Below, one piece after another: positions 32,705-40,988 of a DNA stretch of 45,688 bases. Origin of the DNA: Anaerolineales bacterium (GTDB taxonomy: Bacteria; Chloroflexota; Anaerolineae; Anaerolineales; Villigracilaceae). The DNA is taken from assembly GCA_016789365.1 (NCBI GenBank), contig JAEURH010000016.1, positions 1 through 45,688 on the forward strand, written 5' to 3'. The position numbers were made by a program, and so were the translations under genes. A model generated the notes under the pieces. The model had not been told where the DNA came from. It worked only from the letters and a program-made list of their open reading frames with translations, and ran no database searches. Every line of letters starts with the position of its first letter. The stretch's first letter is position 1.

Positions 32705-33478
32705 TTAACCACCAGTGGGTAATCTTTTTTCCAACGTGCTGTTGAGAATTTTTTCTTGTGTTTCCGAAGTCGCTTTGAAAGATTTGGCTTGAACTTTATT
32801 CTTGCCTTTGGCTTTATCAAGCGCTTGTTGCCAAGCTACTTGCATTCCAGTAAATTGAGGCTCATTAGAAACTTCTTCTTCCATTTCATAAGTTTCTACT
32901 TCTTTCTTGCCACCTTTGCGTTTGCCTTTTCCTTTACGTTCTTCACGTTCAGGTTTTTCTTCAATCATAGGTTCTGCTAACAAAGCCTTAATGCTCAAGC
33001 GGATTTGGCGTTTGCGGCGGTCCACTTCTAACACTTTGGCTTCAATTTCTTCGCCTTCTTTTAATGCTTCAGCCGCAGTTTTGACGTAGCCATGTGTAAT
33101 TTCACTCACATGGACTAAGCCAGGTCGTTCAGCACCAAACTCAACAAAGGCGCCGTAGGTTTCTAATCGAATCACTTTACCTTTGACAATAGTCTCTGGT
33201 TTAAGGTCTTTCCAGTCATACATCAAAGGTTCAATCATGGTCAATTCAACGCGGTCTTTGCGGATTCGTTTGACCCATGCTGTTACTTCTTGACCTTCTT
33301 TGACAATATCTTCTACTTTATTAACTTCTTTGTCACTTAATTGTGAGATGTGAATCACGCCTGGAATATTTTGACCAATATCTACTAATGCACCCGCGAG
33401 TGTGGTCTTTAAAACTTTGCCGCTTAATTTCGTTTTTGGTTCAAGCGCGAGGCTTGGTGTAATATCTGGTGTTGCCAT
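32705..33478 (-). CDS. Protein with two S1 RNA-binding domains
   Basis: A 257-residue protein. Two S1 (OB-fold) domains are evident, about residues 16-83 (GKVLKTTLAGALVDIG, GVIHISQLSD) and 96-163 (GKVIRLETYGAFVEFG, GLVHVSEITHGYV, RRKRQIRLSIKA). A highly charged linker (about 173-192, KPEREERKGKGKRKGGKK) and a C-terminal tail follow. It resembles the short S1-domain proteins found in Gram-positive bacteria and Chloroflexota, likely binding RNA at the ribosome or in regulation; a role as a ribosomal protein S1 substitute is possible. It is a single gene with a good promoter and terminator. Confidence 0.85.
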   Translation of the reverse strand: MATPDITPSLALEPKTKLSGKVLKTTLAGALVDIGQNIPGVIHISQLSDKEVNKVEDIVKEGQEVTAWVKRIRKDRVELTMIEPLMYDWKDLKPETIVKGKVIRLETYGAFVEFGAERPGLVHVSEITHGYVKTAAEALKEGEEIEAKVLEVDRRKRQIRLSIKALLAEPMIEEKPEREERKGKGKRKGGKKEVETYEMEEEVSNEPQFTGMQVAWQQALDKAKGKNKVQAKSFKATSETQEKILNSTLEKRLPTGG

Positions 33479-33516
33479 AATTTGCTCCTACATGTTAATT
33501 AATGATGCGAAAAAAT

Positions 33517-33546
33517 ATTATACCTGTGGAGAGTATAAATAGTCAA
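33517..33546 (-). promoter_or_regulatory. Promoter of the S1-domain gene
   Basis: TTGACT on the minus strand at 33546-33541, an 18-bp spacer and TATAAT at 33522-33517, about 40 nt before the ATG; AGGAG lies in the leader. Confidence 0.6.
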
Positions 33547-33582
33547 TGTGAAATTTGGTACATGCGAAAACCTTGCTACGAG

Positions 33583-33654
33583 CACGCAGAGAAAATGAGG
33601 AAAGTGGAAAAAAGAAAGTTGCTATTCTCAAAAATCTCTGTGACCTCTGTGGTT
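33583..33654. repeat. Palindromic repeat, family C-like (copy 3)
   Basis: An imperfect inverted repeat with arms CGCAGAGA (33585-33592) and TCTCTGTG (33635-33642) and an outer CTCTGTGGTT end. It lies just upstream of the ileS promoter and resembles the other family C elements in its repeated tgTGRCCTCTGTGG pattern. Confidence 0.5.
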
Positions 33655-33668
33655 AAATAAATCTACAC

Positions 33669-33697
33669 TTGCAGATTAACTTTCCTGTGTGTATAAT
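33669..33697 (+). promoter_or_regulatory. Promoter of the ileS T-box leader
   Basis: TTGCAG at 33669-33674, a 17-bp spacer, and TATAAT at 33692-33697; start near 33704, at the beginning of the T-box RNA. Confidence 0.7.
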
Positions 33698-33703
33698 CTC
33701 GCT

Positions 33704-33996
33704 ATCAAAAACAAAGATGGGAACGAGTAAACTGTTCAGGTCGGCACAGCGAGTCCGAGGTCAGGTGTGAAGCGGATACGAAATGACAGTTGAAAATCAT
33801 CCCGAAGTTGAAATCTGAAAATAGTTGGCTAGTTTTTAGTTTGATAGTTATCTAGTTGCTATGAGTAAGAAATTCGGAGTTGTGAGTCTCCGTTATCAAA
33901 ACAAATGAGAGTCTATTCTTATAAAGAATGGAAATCAGAGTGGTACCGCGTGAGCATTGCTCTCGTCTCTGTGTATGAGATGAGAGTTTTTATTTT
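33704..33996 (+). promoter_or_regulatory. Isoleucine T-box riboswitch with transcription terminator
   Basis: The T-box sequence AGAGTGGTACCGCG is at 33937-33950; the variable base in TGGTACC is T, which would pair with the A73 of tRNA-Ile. Upstream, the Stem I region has the expected AGCGAGTCCGAGG and GAAAATCATCCCGAAG; the likely specifier codon is ATC (33796-33798), for isoleucine. Downstream, CTCTCGTCTC (33960-33969) pairs with GAGATGAGAG (33977-33986) and is followed by TTTTTATTTT, an intrinsic terminator; CAGAG before the T-box can pair with CTCT in its 5' arm to make the antiterminator. Uncharged tRNA-Ile should therefore allow ileS transcription. Confidence 0.93.
33960..33996 (+). terminator. 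Regulated terminator of the ileS T-box leader
   Basis: A 10-bp stem with one G-U pair, a 7-nt loop and a T-rich tract; it is the alternative to the antiterminator of the T-box. Confidence 0.88.
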
Positions 33997-34003
33997 AATT
34001 GAT

Positions 34004-34046
34004 GTCATTGCGAGGAGTGACGAAGTCACGACGAAGCAATCTCCCA
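34004..34046. repeat. Dispersed palindromic repeat, family A (short copy)
   Basis: GTCATTGCGAGGAGTGACG followed by AAGTCACGACGAAGCAATCTCCC matches one arm of the family A element at 6479-6575, with its own small GTGACG/CGTCAC-like hairpin. It lies between the T-box terminator and the ileS start, ending 15 nt before the ATG. Confidence 0.75.
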
Positions 34047-34061
34047 TATCAAGGAGCGAGA

Positions 34062-37000
34062 ATGTTTAAACCTGTAAATGCAAAATTAGATGTGCCTGCC
34101 ATGGAAGATGGTGTTTTGAAATTTTGGAAGAAGCAAGAAATTTTCAAAAAGACCAGCACCGAACGCAAAGGCAAGCCCGAATATATTTTTTATGAAGGTC
34201 CACCAACTGCCAATGGACGACCGGGTGTGCATCATGTGTTGGCGCGCGCATTCAAAGATATGTTCCCGCGCTATAAAATCATGCGCGGATTTAATGTCTC
34301 GCGCCGCGGTGGGTGGGATACGCATGGCTTGCCTGTTGAAATTGAAGTTGAAAAACAATTAGGCTTTAAGAATAAACAACAAATCGAAGAATATGGCATT
34401 GATAAATTTAATGAGTTGTGTAAAAAATCTGTTTTCAATTACATTCAAGAATGGGAAAAGTTAACCGACCGCATCGCTTTTTGGGTTGACCTTGATGATG
34501 CTTATGTAACTTACACCAACGATTACATTGAATCAGTTTGGTGGATTTTGAAAAGTTTTTGGGAAAAAGATTTGCTCTTCAAAGGCTATAAGATTGTGCC
34601 TTATTGCCCCCGTTGTGGCACGCCTCTTTCTGACCATGAAGTTGCTTTGGGCTACGACGAAGCGGTTGACCCTTCGGTGTTTGTGCGTTTTCCATTAGTA
34701 GATAAACCTGATACTTCTTTATTGGTTTGGACAACGACTCCATGGACGTTGCCTGCCAACGTGGCAGTCGCCGCACACCCTGATGTTGATTATGTGACTG
34801 TTGAAAGAGAAAATAAAGAAAAAATTATCTTAGCCAAAAACTTGGTTGAAAAAGTTTTTCGTGATGAGCAAGTTAAAGTAGTTGACTCATTCAAAGGCAA
34901 AAAATTAAAAGGCATGAAATATAAACCTTTGTTTACGTTTGTGCCTTTGGATAAACCCGCGCATTACATTGTGCTAGGTGATTTTGTGACCACAGAAGAC
35001 GGCACAGGGTTGGTACATCAAGCCCCAGCATTTGGTGCCGAAGATATGGAAATGGCAAAACAAAATGATTTGCCTGTGTTATTGACCGTGCAACCCGATG
35101 GCACGTTCATTCCTGAAATCACCCCATGGCGCGGAATCTTCGTCAAAGATGCTGACCCACAAATCATCAAAGATTTAGAGACACGCGGTTTGTTATTTCG
35201 TTCAGAAAAATATACACATACCTATCCATTCTGTTGGCGATGTTCCACTCCGCTTTTATATTATGCGCGCGAGTCTTGGTATATCCGCACGAGCGCGAAG
35301 AAAGATAGATTGGTCAGTTTGAACAAAACTATCAATTGGGTGCCTGAGCATATTAAGAATGGTCGTTTTGGAAATTGGCTAGAAAATAATATTGATTGGT
35401 CGCTTTCGCGCGAACGATATTGGGGTACGCCATTGCCTGTTTGGGAATGTGAAAATGTTAATTGTAAACATCGTGAATGTGTTGGCTCTGTTAAAGAGTT
35501 ATCTGAAAAAGCAGGTAAAGATTTGACCGAGTTAGATTTGCATCGCCCGTATGTGGATGAGGTTTCTTGGAAGTGTGAAAAGTGCAGTGGCAAAATGAAT
35601 CGCGTTAAAGATTTAATTGACGTGTGGTTTGACTCAGGTTCGATGCCGTATGCACAATGGCACTATCCGTTTGAGAATAAAGAAAAATTCGAGGCGCAGT
35701 ACCCAGCTGACTACATCTGCGAAGCGGTTGACCAAACGCGCGGATGGTTCTATTCATTACATGCTATCTCCACGTTGCTCAATGACCAAGTCTCATTCAA
35801 AAATGTAATTTGTTTGGGCCACATTCAAGATGCTGAAGGTAGAAAGATGTCCAAGTCTCTGGGCAATATCGTGCAACCGTGGGATGTGATTAACTTACAC
35901 GGCGCGGATGCATTGCGTTGGTATTTGTTCACGGCGACACCGCCAGGGCAAGAGCGACGCTTCTCTTCTGATTTGGTTGGTGACGTCATCCGCAGTTTTA
36001 CACTTACCTTGTGGAATGTGTATTCGTTCTTTGTGACTTATGCAAATTTAGACAAACCACAAGCTTTGACTGTGACCGCCACAACAAATGAATTAGACCG
36101 TTGGTTGCTTTCTGAATTAAATGTTTTAGTGCGTGATGTGACCAAAGCCTATGATGAATATGATGTGACCAATGCCACACGCCCTGTTGAAAAATTTGTA
36201 GAGACTCTTTCAACATGGTATGTGCGCCGTTCACGCAGACGTTTCTGGAAAAATGATTCATCAGCCGATAAGCAAGCCGCATATTCAACTTTATATACTG
36301 CTTTGGTGACGGTTGCAAAATTAATTGCACCTGCTATGCCGTTCATTGCTGAAGAGTTGTATCAAAACTTAGTTCGTTCAGTAGACGAGACGCAACCTGA
36401 GTCTGTTCACATTGCTGAATGGCCCCAAGTGATGGAAGAATTTATAGACGAATCACTTAATAAAGAAATGCAATTAGTAATGAAATTAGTTTCGTTAGGA
36501 CATTCTGCTCGCCAAAAAGCGAATCGCAAAGTGCGTCAGCCGTTGGCAGAAGCCGCATTTTCATTGGGCAATCCTGCTGAGCGAAATGCTTTGATGAAAA
36601 ATGTAGATGTAATTCAAGATGAATTAAATGTAAAACAAGTACGCTTGTTAGATAGAACAACAGAAGCGGTTTCACATACTGTAAAGCCACTTCCAAAACA
36701 ACTCGGACAAAAATATGGCAATAAATTCCCTGCATTGCAAAAAGCGATTCTGGCGCTGAATCCCGAAGAAGTTGCCAGCACCCTTCATGCTGATAAACCT
36801 GTGGAAGTTAAACTGGATGGCGAAACCTATCAAATCCTTTCGGATGAAGTGGAAGTGAAAGCACTTGCCAAAGAAGGTTTTGCGGTTGCAGAAGAAGGCG
36901 CGTATGTTGCCGCCTTAGTCACTGACTTGACTCCTGAACTCATTGCTGAAGGTTTAGCAAGAGAATTTGTTCGCAGAGTGCAAGACTTACGCAAAACAGC

Positions 37001-37199
37001 CGACTTAGATGTTGCTGACAGAATCGAATTATTCGTTGAAGCCAGTGCTGGATTAAAATCCGCAATCGAAGCGCATAAAGACTACATCACTGCCGAAACA
37101 TTGACTACGAAATTGTCTTTTGAGAATCCGCCAGCCAATGCATCTGTGGTTGAAGATGAATTTGAAAATGAAAAAGTGAAAGTGGGATTGGTAAAGTAG
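34062..37199 (+). CDS. ileS: Isoleucyl-tRNA synthetase, Thermus-like long form
   Basis: A 1045-residue class I synthetase. The HIGH-type motif is GVHH (55-58 in PPTANGRPGVHHVLAR), as in Thermus IleRS (GLHH), and KMSKS is in GRKMSKSLGN (about residues 592-601). The editing domain lies between, with TTPWTLPANVAVAAHPD near its start and TEDGTGLVHQAPAFG. A GWDTHGLPVEIEVEKQLG block and the length place it in the eukaryote-like IleS2 group, which is often insensitive to mupirocin. ATG 34062 is used (AAGGAG 5 nt upstream); the 21-codon upstream extension is translated repeat. Controlled by the T-box. Confidence 0.96.
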   Translation: MFKPVNAKLDVPAMEDGVLKFWKKQEIFKKTSTERKGKPEYIFYEGPPTANGRPGVHHVLARAFKDMFPRYKIMRGFNVSRRGGWDTHGLPVEIEVEKQLGFKNKQQIEEYGIDKFNELCKKSVFNYIQEWEKLTDRIAFWVDLDDAYVTYTNDYIESVWWILKSFWEKDLLFKGYKIVPYCPRCGTPLSDHEVALGYDEAVDPSVFVRFPLVDKPDTSLLVWTTTPWTLPANVAVAAHPDVDYVTVERENKEKIILAKNLVEKVFRDEQVKVVDSFKGKKLKGMKYKPLFTFVPLDKPAHYIVLGDFVTTEDGTGLVHQAPAFGAEDMEMAKQNDLPVLLTVQPDGTFIPEITPWRGIFVKDADPQIIKDLETRGLLFRSEKYTHTYPFCWRCSTPLLYYARESWYIRTSAKKDRLVSLNKTINWVPEHIKNGRFGNWLENNIDWSLSRERYWGTPLPVWECENVNCKHRECVGSVKELSEKAGKDLTELDLHRPYVDEVSWKCEKCSGKMNRVKDLIDVWFDSGSMPYAQWHYPFENKEKFEAQYPADYICEAVDQTRGWFYSLHAISTLLNDQVSFKNVICLGHIQDAEGRKMSKSLGNIVQPWDVINLHGADALRWYLFTATPPGQERRFSSDLVGDVIRSFTLTLWNVYSFFVTYANLDKPQALTVTATTNELDRWLLSELNVLVRDVTKAYDEYDVTNATRPVEKFVETLSTWYVRRSRRRFWKNDSSADKQAAYSTLYTALVTVAKLIAPAMPFIAEELYQNLVRSVDETQPESVHIAEWPQVMEEFIDESLNKEMQLVMKLVSLGHSARQKANRKVRQPLAEAAFSLGNPAERNALMKNVDVIQDELNVKQVRLLDRTTEAVSHTVKPLPKQLGQKYGNKFPALQKAILALNPEEVASTLHADKPVEVKLDGETYQILSDEVEVKALAKEGFAVAEEGAYVAALVTDLTPELIAEGLAREFVRRVQDLRKTADLDVADRIELFVEASAGLKSAIEAHKDYITAETLTTKLSFENPPANASVVEDEFENEKVKVGLVK

Positions 37200-37210
37200 T
37201 AATTAGTAAT

Positions 37211-37238
37211 TTGCTGATAATTCAAGATGTTGTACAAT
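37211..37238 (+). promoter_or_regulatory. Possible promoter of the Hsp70-like module
   Basis: TTGCTG at 37211-37216, 16-bp spacer, TACAAT at 37233-37238. The predicted start falls in the hairpin that follows. Confidence 0.35.
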
Positions 37239-37239
37239 T

Positions 37240-37268
37240 ACCAGAAGGGCGTACATACCCCTTCTGGT
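37240..37268 (+). terminator. Hairpin after ileS
   Basis: Stem ACCAGAAGGG (37240-37249)/CCCTTCTGGT (37259-37268), loop of 9 nt, followed only by TGTG. It may be a weak terminator for ileS or a 5' leader hairpin for the next gene. Confidence 0.5.
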
Positions 37269-37286
37269 TGTGAATGGAGAAACATA

Positions 37287-37475
37287 ATGGACATATATGA
37301 ATTCCAATCTACTATATCTGCTCTGAAAATGATAATTGGTGTGTTAGTAGTTGTTATTGTTATTCTCTTGATCTATATTGCAATTCTAAAGTATAAATTA
37401 AATGTGCTACGTGGTGACAATGGAGAGATGGTCAAACGTTTGAAAATTATATCTCGTAGTAAGATAATTGATTAA
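37287..37475 (+). CDS. Small single-pass membrane protein of the Hsp70-like module
   Basis: A 62-residue protein. A 13-residue polar start (MDIYEFQSTISAL) leads to one strongly hydrophobic helix (about 15-36, MIIGVLVVVIVILLIYIAIL) and then a short basic, possibly coiled-coil tail (KYKLNVLRGDNGEMVKRLKI). The frame is open to 37227 but ATG 37287 has GGAGA upstream. It ends 9 nt before the Hsp70-like gene. I do not recognise the family; it might be a membrane anchor or partner for the Hsp70-like protein. Confidence 0.65.
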   Translation: MDIYEFQSTISALKMIIGVLVVVIVILLIYIAILKYKLNVLRGDNGEMVKRLKIISRSKIID

Positions 37476-37484
37476 GAGGATTGC

Positions 37485-39140
37485 ATGGCTGAACCTAAAA
37501 GGGTAAGCATTGGGATCGATATAGGCACAACTTATTCATCTATGGCTTATGCGGCTGTTCGTACATCCAGTGGCTTCCCTGAACCGATTCCACAATCTGC
37601 AACAGATTCTACGGGATCTCGCATTGAGCGACAGTTTGTGCCAAGTGCTGTATGTGCTTATGTTGAGAATGGGGAAATAAAATGGGCTGTTGGACATAAT
37701 GCGGAGGAAATAGCAAGAGATAGTAGTAAAAAATCTCATATTTATAGAACATTTAAACTGTTTTTAGGTTCATCCTTGCCTGAACAAGATCAAAATATTA
37801 GTATTGATGGGCTTCATATTGAAACTAACCCTGGAGATCTAGCAAGAAAAATCATTTCGTATATGAAAGATTTAACATTTGGAGTTAATGGGGTATTGGA
37901 AGGTTATGGAGTAAGCAGTATTACGGTTTCTACGCCTGCGCTGTGGACGGAAGATAGAAAACTCTATGTGGAAGACATGGTTCGTTCTGTATTCCCCGAT
38001 GTAGAAGTTAGATCATTAGAAGAGCCGATATCAGCTTTATATCATCAAGTAAATTCGGCGAATCATTTATTAAGCGGTCCAGAGAAATACGTTTTGGTGG
38101 TTGATTATGGTGGAGGGACTTGCGATGTTGCTGTAGTTCGAATTAAGAAGAATGCTGAACGTCTCCAATCTGAATCTAAAAGAGTTGCTGATGTGATAGG
38201 TCGAGGCAGTATTGAAAGAGGCGGTGAAATTATTGATCGTATTATTGCCAGAGAGATTATTGGTAAGCACAATCGTAAACATAAAATAAAAATGATCCCT
38301 CATAAACTAATCAAAGAAGCAGAAGCATTAAAAATTTCTTACTCGAATCAAATTCAGGACATGAGAGATACTTCTACTATGTTGAAATATGAGGTTAGTT
38401 ATTCTCGCAATAAAAATTATAAAATCCAAATGAAAAAAAATAGGTTTTCAGAAATACTAGATAACGAGTTAAGTCAAATTAATGAGCCAATTACACAGTC
38501 TCTAATCAATGCTGGAGATATCCTTGGGAAGCGTCTTACCCATGAAAATATTAGACATGTATTTCTAGCAGGTGGTACTACTTTACTGCCATTGGTCAAA
38601 GAAAAGATTCAGCAGATTTTTTCTCAAAGAAAGACATCAGTTAGTTTTAGTAGTCTTGAGCCACGTTTTGCTATTGCCTATGGTAACGCGCTCCACGCTT
38701 ATCATAATGATACGGGTACTGGTTTTAGAATAGGCGTATCTTTACCTGAAAGCATTTGGTTAAAAGGTTTAGGAGGCGTTGGTATTTTGATTGCTAAAAA
38801 AGGGGCATCTTTGCCACTGGAGCATACGGAGCAACTTTTGTTAATAGATAGAAATAAGGATATCAAAGTTGAACTTTATAGAGGAAACAACATTCTGGTG
38901 AAAAACGATAAGAAAATTATGGAACCAATCCCCTTATCTCTGAAAAAACCTTTGGGGCTATTTCCGCGCTTGAAGATATATGTCTTGATCAAAGAGTCTG
39001 GAATCATGGATTTTGAGTTAACTAGGGTTGGAGGAGATATAGATGAAAAAGTGCAAGTCCAACGCCGCGTCCCTGTACGTTCCGATCTGGATGAAATAGC
39101 GGAAAGAATAGGCAAGAACTTAATTCAGGAGGATTTATGA
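37485..39140 (+). CDS. Hsp70-family (actin-like ATPase fold) protein, divergent
   Basis: A 551-residue protein with an Hsp70-type nucleotide-binding domain: phosphate 1 loop VSIGIDIGTTYSSMAYA (about 7-23), phosphate 2 motif VLVVDYGGGTCDVAVV (about 203-218) and adenosine motif VFLAGGTTLLPLVKEKI (about 362-378). After about residue 400 there is a roughly 150-residue beta-rich region in place of the normal substrate-binding domain; no alpha-helical lid and no EEVD or similar tail are seen. DnaK partners (grpE, dnaJ) are absent. Together with the two membrane proteins around it, it may form a membrane-linked module. Codon use (many AGA) differs from neighbouring genes, a sign of transfer. Confidence 0.85.
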   Translation: MAEPKRVSIGIDIGTTYSSMAYAAVRTSSGFPEPIPQSATDSTGSRIERQFVPSAVCAYVENGEIKWAVGHNAEEIARDSSKKSHIYRTFKLFLGSSLPEQDQNISIDGLHIETNPGDLARKIISYMKDLTFGVNGVLEGYGVSSITVSTPALWTEDRKLYVEDMVRSVFPDVEVRSLEEPISALYHQVNSANHLLSGPEKYVLVVDYGGGTCDVAVVRIKKNAERLQSESKRVADVIGRGSIERGGEIIDRIIAREIIGKHNRKHKIKMIPHKLIKEAEALKISYSNQIQDMRDTSTMLKYEVSYSRNKNYKIQMKKNRFSEILDNELSQINEPITQSLINAGDILGKRLTHENIRHVFLAGGTTLLPLVKEKIQQIFSQRKTSVSFSSLEPRFAIAYGNALHAYHNDTGTGFRIGVSLPESIWLKGLGGVGILIAKKGASLPLEHTEQLLLIDRNKDIKVELYRGNNILVKNDKKIMEPIPLSLKKPLGLFPRLKIYVLIKESGIMDFELTRVGGDIDEKVQVQRRVPVRSDLDEIAERIGKNLIQEDL

Positions 39141-39742
39141 TTCCAGTTAGATTATTTTTAATTATTCTTGTTCTTGCGCTTGTTTTTGCAGGTGCGCAAG
39201 GGATGTATCAATCTTTCCCTATAATATGGGATGCTATATTGCAAAGAGTTGCTAATAAAACCCCTGTTACCCAAGTAGAATCTTTTGATAAAGATGGCTT
39301 ATATCCTTCAATTATTGAAGCAAAATCAGAGATTAGACCAGGAGGCGATTTGATAATAGTCATTCGTGGCAAAGATTTTCAAGAAGTTAAGAAATCTATC
39401 AATGTTACTTATAAAGTTCAGACTAAAGACACAGCATTTGTCAAAAGTATTAATCCAACACTTTTCAAGATTGAAATAGAGACTCAAACAGATTACATCC
39501 TTTTGCCAATTAATATAGAAGTAAAGACTAATCAATTGGTCAACTCACCTTCGTACATTCAATTTAGCATAACGCAAGAGGTTGAGGCTGCGGGAGAACC
39601 TAAAATTGTAAGTGACCCTGTTTTATTATCTATAAAAATAGATAATAGTCCTTTTCCTATGGGTGATGTTGTTAAAGCTTTGATAAGCCTGATAGGTTTT
39701 TTGATTGGTGTTTTTGGCACCAAAATTTCAATCGGACTTTAA
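39137..39742 (+). CDS. Membrane protein with Ig-like domain, partner of the Hsp70-like protein
   Basis: A 201-residue protein with a TM helix near each end (about 5-22 and 181-200) and a beta-rich middle domain (about 55-170) of Ig-like appearance: SEIRPGGDLIIVIRGKDF, INVTYKVQTKDTAF, TDYILLPINIEVKTN, PVLLSIKIDNS. The start overlaps the stop of the Hsp70-like gene by 4 nt (ATGA), so the two are translationally coupled. The domain should lie outside the cytoplasm. I do not recognise the family. Confidence 0.7.
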   Translation: MIPVRLFLIILVLALVFAGAQGMYQSFPIIWDAILQRVANKTPVTQVESFDKDGLYPSIIEAKSEIRPGGDLIIVIRGKDFQEVKKSINVTYKVQTKDTAFVKSINPTLFKIEIETQTDYILLPINIEVKTNQLVNSPSYIQFSITQEVEAAGEPKIVSDPVLLSIKIDNSPFPMGDVVKALISLIGFLIGVFGTKISIGL

Positions 39743-39767
39743 TTTCATTATTTCCAGAAGGATATAT

Positions 39768-40520
39768 ATGTCAAAGGCATCCCTCCCCCTTGAAACCAAT
39801 AAGCCAAACTTAATCCGAGTCATCCTTGCATGGGGAGTGCATCTCTTCACTGCTAGTGGAGCAATTTGGGGCTTACTTGCCATCCTCGCAATTTTTGAAA
39901 ACGATTATCGCATGATGATTTTATGGATGGTCTTGGCAGTTTTGGTAGATGGTTTCGATGGTATGTTGGCACGTTGGGCAGATGTTAAAACATATGCCAA
40001 TGGAATTGACGGCGCATTGCTCGATAATATTTTAGATTATCTCAATTATGTTTTAGTGCCTGTTATCTTTATTATCAAAGCAGATGTGCTTCCCGAACCT
40101 GTGCGCTTCTTCACTGCTTGTTTAATTTTGCTCACCTCCGCCTATCAATTCACTCAAACGGATGCAAAGACCGACGACCATCATTTCAAAGGCTTTCCAT
40201 CCTATTGGAATGTCGCCGCTTTATATATGTTGGTAATGAACTTGCCCCAATGGTTAAATTTTGGTTTTCTGATGTTGTTCAACATCATGGTTTTTATTCC
40301 AGTCAAATATATTTATCCCAGCCGTAACAGTTACTTGCGAAACGTCACACTTGCATTTACTTACTTATATGGCGCAATTGGTATTTGGGCGTTACTGCAA
40401 TATCCCAACCACCCAACTTGGGTAGCATGGGCTTCATTGATTTATGTCGCTTACTATATTGGTTTGAGTCTCGTTCCGAAAAATAAAAAAGAATCCCCTC
40501 TCTCTATGGGAGAGGGTTAG
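39768..40520 (+). CDS. pcs: CDP-alcohol phosphatidyltransferase, phosphatidylcholine synthase-like
   Basis: A 250-residue membrane protein with about eight hydrophobic segments. The CDP-alcohol motif is present in the form of Pcs enzymes: DGFDGMLARWADVK (about 64-77) followed by GIDGALLDNILDYLNY (about 81-96), with the Asp residues that bind CDP-diacylglycerol and metal. Pcs condenses CDP-diacylglycerol directly with choline. Start ATG 39768 has AGAAGGAT upstream; the frame open to 39705 overlaps the previous gene. The last codons (SPLSMGEG) are part of a palindromic repeat shared with the next gene's ribosome site. Choline specificity is inferred from family resemblance. Confidence 0.8.
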   Translation: MSKASLPLETNKPNLIRVILAWGVHLFTASGAIWGLLAILAIFENDYRMMILWMVLAVLVDGFDGMLARWADVKTYANGIDGALLDNILDYLNYVLVPVIFIIKADVLPEPVRFFTACLILLTSAYQFTQTDAKTDDHHFKGFPSYWNVAALYMLVMNLPQWLNFGFLMLFNIMVFIPVKYIYPSRNSYLRNVTLAFTYLYGAIGIWALLQYPNHPTWVAWASLIYVAYYIGLSLVPKNKKESPLSMGEG

Positions 40521-40528
40521 GGTGAGGG
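40498..40528. repeat. Short palindrome at the pcs end/GNAT start
   Basis: CCTCTCTC and GGGAGAGGG form a small hairpin, followed by TTAGGGTGAGGG. The element codes the last residues of the phosphatidylcholine-synthase-like protein and supplies the GAGGG directly before the ATG of the GNAT gene. The motif is a common dispersed palindrome type. Confidence 0.6.
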
Positions 40529-40957
40529 ATGCAAATCCAAATCGCTACCCAAGCAGATGCTGAACTCTACGAAGCCTTTCACCGCCTGATTCCACAACTG
40601 ACCAAAAACAATCCGCCCCCATCTCTTGACCTGTTACATGCTCTGCTCGCGGATGAATCATCCACTCTTCTAGTTGCGCGTGATGAAACAAATAAAATTA
40701 TTGGCGCGTTAACTCTTATTGTTTACAAAGTCCCAACAGGAATACGCTCTATCATTGAAGATGTCATCGTAGATGAATCCGCTCGCGGAAAAAAAGTAGG
40801 GGAGCAGTTAATGGTCAAAGCGATTGAGATAGCACAAAAAAAAGGGGCAAGCAATATTTCTTTAACATCAAACCCGCACCGGCTAGCCGCGAATCGGTTA
40901 TATATCAAATTAGGATTTCAAAAACGGGAAACGAATTCTTATCAAATGAAATTATGA
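40529..40957 (+). CDS. GNAT family N-acetyltransferase
   Basis: A 142-residue acetyltransferase. The acetyl-CoA-binding site is EDVIVDESARGKKVGEQLM (about 76-94, the RGxxxG/A-type loop is ARGKKVGEQL), followed by the second helix SNISLTSNPHRLAANRLYIKLGFQKRETNSY. Substrate is unknown. It starts 9 nt after the stop of the preceding gene, so it is probably co-transcribed with it. Confidence 0.88.
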   Translation: MQIQIATQADAELYEAFHRLIPQLTKNNPPPSLDLLHALLADESSTLLVARDETNKIIGALTLIVYKVPTGIRSIIEDVIVDESARGKKVGEQLMVKAIEIAQKKGASNISLTSNPHRLAANRLYIKLGFQKRETNSYQMKL

Positions 40958-40988
40958 CTTGCGACCTGTGACATTCAACCTGAAACCT

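Noticed and set aside
33999-34061. N-terminal extension of IleRS
   Set aside because: It translates repeat family A; ATG 34062 with AAGGAG matches the family N-terminus.
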